A stretch of DNA of 9,620 bases from JBBROH01 sp038229595 (GTDB lineage Bacteria > Chloroflexota > Chloroflexia > QHBQ01): contig JBBROH010000159.1 of NCBI GenBank assembly GCA_038229595.1, forward strand, positions 1-9,620, given 5' to 3'. Of the stretch, positions 6,276 to 9,620 are shown in pieces. The notes under the pieces are model-generated. The model worked only from the letters and a program-made list of their open reading frames with translations, had not been told where the DNA came from and did no database searches. The stretch's first letter is position 1, and each line of letters starts with the position of its first letter. Made by a program: the position numbers and the translations under genes.

Positions 6276-7280
6276 CTACTGCACCCGGCTACCATCTACC
6301 GCCAACTGCGGCTGGCTCTCCATCTCCTCAGCATCCTCCTCAGCATCAGCCCCGCTACCGCTGTCCTGCGGCCACATTTCGCGGAACATATACCATTGGT
6401 CAGGGTACTGCGCGATTGCCGCCTCCATGCGGCTTGCCAGCAGTTGGGTCAGGGCCTTGACATCCTGATCCTTGTCGCCAACCGGAGTGTACTCGATGTG
6501 TGGCTCGGCTACGGCGCGGTAGTGGGTATCGCCACGCTTGCGGACCGCATAGCCGGTGATGATCGGCGCGCCAGTCCGCAGCGAAATCGCGGCAGGGCCA
6601 GAGGGCAGCCAGGCCCGTCCGCCAAACAGGTTGACTGGCACGCCATCGCCAGGGGTCGGCTTGTCCATCGCAATGAAAACCACCTGCTGGCGGCGCAGAG
6701 CCTCAAATATCTGGCGCATGGCCCCACTGTTGAGGCGAATGATCTTGATCCCCTTGCGCGTGCGTGCGCCGTTCACCAGGTCGTCCAGGCGCGGCGGTTC
6801 CAGGGTGTCGGCCAGGGCGTAGAAATCGAGGTCGGGCAGTTGGCGCATCACCTCCACTGCCGCGAAATCCCAACTGCCGAAGTGGTAGGTGACGACAATC
6901 AGCCCCTTACCCTTTGCCAGGGCCAGGCGCAGGTGGTCAGTACCCTCTGGGGCGCACAGTTCGTTGATCTGGGCGATGCTCAACTTGTCGAAGCGAGCGA
7001 TGTCCACCAGCGTCTTGGCGTAGTTCCGCAGGCTGCGGCGAGCGAGCAATTCCGCCCGCTTCTTAGTACTGCGGAAGCGCACCATGCGGGCGTAGATGCC
7101 TTGCACTGGGGTGTCTACCGAGTTCAGCACGTGCCGCATATTGGCAACCGCGTTGCGGCTGGGCCGCCGCCAGCCGAAGTAGATCACATCGCCGACCAGA
7201 GCCGCCGCCCGATAGCAGAACTTGATCGGCAAGGTGCTGCCGAGGAAGCCGAGTAGCCGAAATAGCCAATAGACCTTCAT
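6276..7280 (-). CDS. LpxL/PatA-like lipid acyltransferase
   Basis: The 334-residue protein is the first of two tandem acyltransferases. It has an N-terminal hydrophobic anchor (about 5-36), VANMRHV (45-51), an intact HX4D motif in TYHFGSWD (His133, Asp138), a TLEPPRLDDLV stretch (159-169), VFIAMDKP (201-208) and a C-terminal YPDQWYMFREMW (292-303), the typical end of the family. A 31-residue acidic tail (304-334) follows and is not part of the fold. The ATG at 7280 has GGAGGGG ten bases upstream. The most plausible role is acyl transfer from acyl-CoA or acyl-ACP to a glycolipid at the cytoplasmic membrane. Location next to ino1 suggests an inositol-based lipid, as for PatA in mycobacteria, but lipid A-like or other glycolipid acceptors are not excluded. 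It is co-transcribed with the paralogue downstream. Confidence 0.9.
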   Translation of the reverse strand: MKVYWLFRLLGFLGSTLPIKFCYRAAALVGDVIYFGWRRPSRNAVANMRHVLNSVDTPVQGIYARMVRFRSTKKRAELLARRSLRNYAKTLVDIARFDKLSIAQINELCAPEGTDHLRLALAKGKGLIVVTYHFGSWDFAAVEVMRQLPDLDFYALADTLEPPRLDDLVNGARTRKGIKIIRLNSGAMRQIFEALRRQQVVFIAMDKPTPGDGVPVNLFGGRAWLPSGPAAISLRTGAPIITGYAVRKRGDTHYRAVAEPHIEYTPVGDKDQDVKALTQLLASRMEAAIAQYPDQWYMFREMWPQDSGSGADAEEDAEEMESQPQLAVDGSRVQ

Positions 7281-7323
7281 AGACTGCTAACCCCTCCATG
7301 TTGAACACTCATTAACCCAGCGA

Positions 7324-7332
7324 ATTATACCA
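7324..7332 (-). promoter_or_regulatory. Extended -10 promoter for the acyltransferase pair
   Basis: The minus strand reads TGGTATAAT, a consensus -10 with the TGn extension, 43 bases upstream of the first acyltransferase ATG. No good -35 hexamer is seen at 16-18 bases. With the ino1 terminator just upstream, this suggests the acyltransferase pair has its own transcript. Confidence 0.5.
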
Positions 7333-7367
7333 GTTCGGCTGGCAAAGAGGAAATACGGGCAAAGCGA

Positions 7368-7394
7368 AGGGGGCGTAGCCAGGCCACGCCCCCT
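7368..7394 (-). terminator. Terminator hairpin after ino1
   Basis: AGGGGGCGT (7368-7376) and ACGCCCCCT (7386-7394) form a perfect 9-bp GC-rich stem with a 9-base loop, 15 bases beyond the ino1 stop. On the minus strand it is followed by TTCGCTTT, a weak U-tract, so it is a good but not classical intrinsic terminator. Confidence 0.7.
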
Positions 7395-7409
7395 CTGCCA
7401 GGCAAAGTG

Positions 7410-8678
7410 CTACTTCTCGCTCTCGGTGGTGAGCGGCTCGGCAACCTTGCCGTTGGCCTTACCGTTCGCCTTGCCGTTGCCACTGGTCAGGCTGCGAAGC
7501 TCTGCATTGGCGGGTACGTCGAGGGCGTGGTCGTTGATGCCCAGGGCTGGCTGCGCCACTTCCTCTACCACGACGGCCTGTGGCATGGCGGGCTGGGTGC
7601 GGTTGTCGTCGCCCCGAATGAAGGCTTCAACCAACTCGCGGGCAATGTCGTCGTGGTACTGCACTGGTGGCGACTTCATGAAGTAGCTGCTCGGCCCTTC
7701 GAGGGTTCCGCTGAGGCCGCGATCCAGGCCCAGCTTGGCACAGCGGATTGCGTCGATCACCACCCCTGCGCTGTTCGGCGAGTCCCACACTTCGAGCTTC
7801 AGTTCCATGTTCAGCGGCACGTTGCCGAAGGTAGTACCTTCCATACGGATGTAGCACCACTTGCGGTCTTCGAGCCACGGCACGTGGTCGCTGGGGCCGA
7901 CATGGATCGATTCAGGAGCTAGTTCATAGTCAAGCTGGCTAGTGACGGCGTTGGTCTTGCTGATTTTCTTGCTCTCCAACCGCTCGCGCTCCAGCATATT
8001 GAGGAAGTCGGTGTTGCCGCCAAAGTTAAGCTGGTAGGTGCGATCCAGGCGCACGCCACGATCCTCGAACAGGCGGGTGAGAACGCGGTGGGTGATCGTC
8101 GCGCCCACCTGCGACTTGATATCGTCACCGATGATCGGCAACCCCTTCTGGCGGAAGCGGTTCTGCCAGTATGGTTCGCGGCCAATGAAGACGGGGATGC
8201 AGTTGATGAAGGCGCAACCGGCCTCCAAAATCTGCTCCACATACCACTTGGTCGCCATCTCGCTGCCAACCGGCAGGTAGCTGACTACCACCTGGGTGCC
8301 AGTGTCCTTGAGCAGCTTCACAATGTCTACTGTGCTGCCGGGAGCTTTGGTGATCACCTGCGACAGGTACTTGCCGAGGCCGTCGTGGGTCATACCCCGC
8401 ATCACAGGCACGCCGAGGTTCGGCACGTCGCTGAACTTGATCGTGTTGTTCGGCTTGGTGAAGATCGCCTCGCTCAGGTCTTTGCCGACCTTGTTGGTGT
8501 CAATGTCGATTGCCGCGCTGAACTCAATGTCGTTGATGTGGTAGCCACCGAGGCGCACGTGCATCAGGCCCGGTACTTGCGCGTCGTCGGGGGTATTCTG
8601 GTAGAACTGGACACCTTGCACCAGAGACGAGGCGCAGTTGCCCACACCGATGATCGCTACACGAATCTTGTTACTCAA
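7410..8678 (-). CDS. ino1: Inositol-3-phosphate synthase (myo-inositol-1-phosphate synthase)
   Basis: The enzyme converts glucose-6-phosphate to inositol-3-phosphate using bound NAD, the first step toward inositol lipids and other inositol compounds. The 422-residue protein is of the short bacterial/archaeal type. The Rossmann motif VAIIGVGNCASSLVQGV lies at 7-23. Further conserved blocks are VSYLPVGSE (132-140), FINCIPVFI (157-165), IGDDIKSQVGATITHR (183-198), QLNFGGNTDFLNM (216-228), SKTNAV (240-245, with the conserved lysine) and DSPNSAGVVIDAIR (299-312). Beyond about residue 357 there is a poorly conserved 65-residue tail ending in an NGKANGKANGK repeat (401-411), absent from the core fold. 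The start is TTG at 8678, with AAGGAG ten bases upstream and an in-frame stop just before, so no ATG alternative exists. It lies 82 bases downstream of the ArsR gene and ends in a strong hairpin. Confidence 0.96.
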   Translation of the reverse strand: MSNKIRVAIIGVGNCASSLVQGVQFYQNTPDDAQVPGLMHVRLGGYHINDIEFSAAIDIDTNKVGKDLSEAIFTKPNNTIKFSDVPNLGVPVMRGMTHDGLGKYLSQVITKAPGSTVDIVKLLKDTGTQVVVSYLPVGSEMATKWYVEQILEAGCAFINCIPVFIGREPYWQNRFRQKGLPIIGDDIKSQVGATITHRVLTRLFEDRGVRLDRTYQLNFGGNTDFLNMLERERLESKKISKTNAVTSQLDYELAPESIHVGPSDHVPWLEDRKWCYIRMEGTTFGNVPLNMELKLEVWDSPNSAGVVIDAIRCAKLGLDRGLSGTLEGPSSYFMKSPPVQYHDDIARELVEAFIRGDDNRTQPAMPQAVVVEEVAQPALGINDHALDVPANAELRSLTSGNGKANGKANGKVAEPLTTESEK

Positions 8679-8731
8679 CTTGTACTGGCTCCTTACTTAA
8701 TTGGTTGCTTGCATTACTATCCCCCGCCCGC

Positions 8732-8746
8732 CTCCGCTTTGCGGGG
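8732..8746 (-). other. GC-rich hairpin between the ArsR gene and ino1
   Basis: Bases 8732-8737 can pair with 8741-8746 around a TTT loop (six pairs, one G-U), and CCCCGC (8722-8727) offers a competing partner for GCGGGG (8741-8746). No U-tract follows on the minus strand. It may be a partial terminator, an attenuator or a processing site in an arsR-ino1 transcript; no clear separate ino1 promoter is visible in this gap. Confidence 0.3.
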
Positions 8747-8760
8747 CAGGTAAGGGCGCG

Positions 8761-9264
8761 TTAAAGGGACATCAAGGCGGCAAACTTGCCCTGCCGCTCT
8801 TGCAGGCGTTCGCGGTTGAGGCGGTACATCACCTGCCGCCCGACCTTGCGGGTCTCAACCAGCCCGGCCCGCTTGAGGATCAGCAGGTGCCAGGAGGTGA
8901 GCGGCTGGCTCAGGTCTAGGATCGCCGAAATGTCGTGAACAGGCATCTCGTTCACCTTCGCCATTTCCTGCAAGATGCTGAGGCGGGTGGCATCAGCCAC
9001 CGCTTGCAGGTAGGGCTTGAGGTCGCGCACTCGCATATCCATATTCCTTTCGCGGGAGGCAGCCGCCTCCGACCGCTTGCCGTGGGTAGCTGCACTGACG
9101 CGCTCGGCTACCCGCTTGGCCCGCTCAAGATTGCGCTCCAACCCTTGCTCCAACTCGTCCAAACCGCGCTCGATAGACTCCAGGCGGCTGCGTTGACCCT
9201 CGGCAGCAACCGCCAGCGCATCAGTCTGACTGCGGCCCTGCTCTCCCCCTGCTCGATTGCTCAT
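8761..9264 (-). CDS. ArsR-type winged-helix transcriptional regulator with N-terminal coiled coil
   Basis: From the ATG at 9264 the protein has 167 residues. Residues 24-58 have a charged heptad pattern (LESIERGLDELEQGLERNL) that predicts a coiled coil. Residues 80-155 form an ArsR-type winged helix: VADATRLSILQEM, a recognition-helix region SQPLTSWHLLILKRAGLV (119-136) and the wing VETRKVGRQVMYRL. There are no cysteines, so the classic ArsR/SmtB metal thiolate site is missing and the ligand is unknown. An upstream in-frame ATG (9309) would leave only about eight bases of leader after the predicted transcription start, whereas ATG 9264 has GAGGTG five bases upstream. A third start, ATG 9036, has AAAGGA at eight bases and would give a 91-residue winged helix alone. 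Orientation suggests control of itself and ino1. Confidence 0.88.
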   Translation of the reverse strand: MSNRAGGEQGRSQTDALAVAAEGQRSRLESIERGLDELEQGLERNLERAKRVAERVSAATHGKRSEAAASRERNMDMRVRDLKPYLQAVADATRLSILQEMAKVNEMPVHDISAILDLSQPLTSWHLLILKRAGLVETRKVGRQVMYRLNRERLQERQGKFAALMSL

Positions 9265-9322
9265 CTCGTCACCTCGTTCTAGATTAGCCACTACCTGGCG
9301 GCTACGCATAAATCCTAACTTG

Positions 9323-9352
9323 AATATTAGCCTATATTGCGATAAATGTCAA
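9323..9352 (-). promoter_or_regulatory. Promoter and possible operator of the ArsR gene
   Basis: On the minus strand TTGACA (9352-9347) and TAATAT (9329-9324) are separated by 17 bases, close to a consensus sigma-70-type promoter. The inverted repeat AATAT-N6-ATATT (9323-9338) overlaps the -10 box, and CTTGA (9319-9323) faces TCAAG (9349-9353). AT-rich dyads over the promoter are typical of autoregulating ArsR proteins; binding here is inferred. Confidence 0.65.
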
Positions 9353-9371
9353 GCCCTGGGTGCAGTCTAGT

Positions 9372-9401
9372 TTGCCAGGGGGCGGAGTTCTCTGCTATAA
9401 T
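9372..9401 (+). promoter_or_regulatory. Promoter for the plus-strand element at the right end
   Basis: TTGCCA (9372-9377) is followed after 18 bases by TATAAT (9396-9401), which carries a TGn extension (9393-9395). Transcription would start near 9408, upstream of a strong AAAAGGAGAG ribosome binding site (9421-9430). Confidence 0.65.
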
Positions 9402-9439
9402 GCGCCGAGCAAACATAGGGAAAAGGAGAGGCGCATTAT
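9397..9439. repeat. Perfect 10-bp inverted repeat linking -10 box and start codon
   Basis: ATAATGCGCC (9397-9406) and GGCGCATTAT (9430-9439) are perfect complements with a 23-base spacer. The left arm overlaps the -10 box and the right arm overlaps the ATG at 9438, with the ribosome binding site between them. Arm centres are 33 bp apart, about three helical turns. The left arm lies mostly upstream of the predicted transcription start, so a DNA operator is likelier than an mRNA hairpin. Confidence 0.55.
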
Positions 9440-9620
9440 GACGAGCAACGCTAAAAGTAGTAGCAGGGGTGGCTTCCTTTCATCTGTTTTGCGCGGTGGA
9501 GACCCCTGCGTTTACGCACGGGGAGGAAACCGCGCCCTCCTTAAGTCCCGGGGCAGGGCGTTTCCTTGCGCCAAGTTGAGACTAAAATGCTTGACATTGT
9601 TCGTTGTATATGATATAATA
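9438..9620 (+). CDS. Short open frame of unknown function, open at the window edge
   Basis: The ATG at 9438 follows AAAAGGAGAG at about eight bases and a good promoter, and the frame stays open for 61 codons to the window edge. The peptide starts MTSNAKSSSRGGFLSSVLRG and is basic, with no recognised motif. A GC-rich hairpin and a consensus promoter lie inside the frame, which argues that the coding part, if real, may be only a short leader or may be fortuitous. A second frame is also open from 9442 to a TGA at 9577-9579. I do not recognise either product. Confidence 0.25.
   Translation, partial: MTSNAKSSSRGGFLSSVLRGGDPCVYARGGNRALLKSRGRAFPCAKLRLKCLTLFVVYDII
9491..9560 (+). other. Nested hairpin element, possible structured RNA or mobile-element end
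   Basis: GCGCGGT (9491-9497) pairs with ACCGCGC (9529-9535). Inside, CCCC (9503-9506) pairs with GGGG (9520-9523) and TGCG (9507-9510) with CGCA (9515-9518) around a TTTA loop with one bulged base. The two helices are joined by a symmetrical purine internal loop, GGAGA facing AGGAA. A second stem, CGCCCT (9533-9538) with AGGGCG (9555-9560), competes with the outer arm, and GGCG (9557-9560) with CGCC (9569-9572) competes with that one. This looks like a designed RNA fold or the end of an insertion element. No family was recognised. Confidence 0.45.
9591..9619 (+). promoter_or_regulatory. Perfect consensus promoter at the right edge
   Basis: TTGACA (9591-9596) is followed after exactly 17 bases by TATAAT (9614-9619), with a TGn extension (TGA, 9611-9613). 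Every element matches the housekeeping sigma consensus. Transcription would begin outside the window, so the gene it drives is not visible. Confidence 0.75.

Noticed and set aside
6396..7256. Long plus-strand open frame (286 codons) opposite the first acyltransferase
   Set aside because: It is antisense to a gene with clear family motifs, has no recognisable domain, and long antisense frames are common in GC-rich coding DNA.
7440..7481. Tandem-like DNA repeat near the ino1 3' end considered as a CRISPR or regulatory repeat
   Set aside because: It is the codon-level repeat encoding NGKANGKANGK within the ino1 frame, with no spacers.
8088..8753. 221-codon plus-strand frame opposite ino1
   Set aside because: It mirrors conserved ino1 codons and has no independent ribosome binding site or domain.
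9265..9309. 15-residue N-terminal extension of the ArsR protein from ATG 9309
   Set aside because: The predicted transcription start leaves about eight bases of leader, and the downstream ATG 9264 has a strong GAGGTG site.

Overview
The window reads as part of a chromosome from a Chloroflexota bacterium, most likely class Chloroflexia. This is inferred from gene content: a short bacterial/archaeal-type inositol-3-phosphate synthase with paired LpxL/PatA-like acyltransferases, a GT-C glycosyltransferase, an unusual GGDDF-type response regulator and a GH57/DUF3536 gene. The DNA is GC-rich, AGG/AGA codons look rare, and TTG or GTG starts are frequent. No 16S rRNA or other phylogenetic marker is present, so the assignment is tentative. 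Apart from the unexplained right end (about 9353-9620), the window is dense, ordinary gene space with no CRISPR array, tRNA, rRNA or complete insertion sequence.

Layout. Positions 1-113 (minus) hold the N-terminus of a GH57 glycosidase that runs off the left edge. Positions 248-1717 (plus) encode a multi-spanning GT-C glycosyltransferase whose 3' end overlaps the convergent gene by 34 bp. Positions 1684-2871 (minus) encode a degenerate receiver-GGDDF protein, and 2992-3861 (minus) a rhomboid protease. The rhomboid gene shares a divergent control region with moeA (4011-5300, plus); that region holds two perfect inverted repeats and overlapping promoters. The 5301-5378 gap separates the convergent moeA and acyltransferase genes and shows only a weak 5-bp hairpin (5335-5351). 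Positions 5379-7280 (minus) hold two tandem acyltransferases, 7410-8678 (minus) ino1, and 8761-9264 (minus) an ArsR-type regulator.

The right-hand genes can be read as one lipid module. Ino1 makes inositol-3-phosphate, the precursor of phosphatidylinositol-type lipids. The two LpxL/PatA-like enzymes could acylate an inositol glycolipid, and the ArsR protein, transcribed toward ino1, may regulate it. No phosphatidylinositol synthase or soluble mannosyltransferase is in the window, so the pathway is incomplete here.

The least explained part is 9353-9620 on the plus strand. It holds a good promoter, a perfect 10-bp inverted repeat joining the -10 box to a start codon, a short open frame with a strong ribosome binding site, a nested GC-rich hairpin and, at the very edge, a perfect consensus promoter whose gene lies outside.
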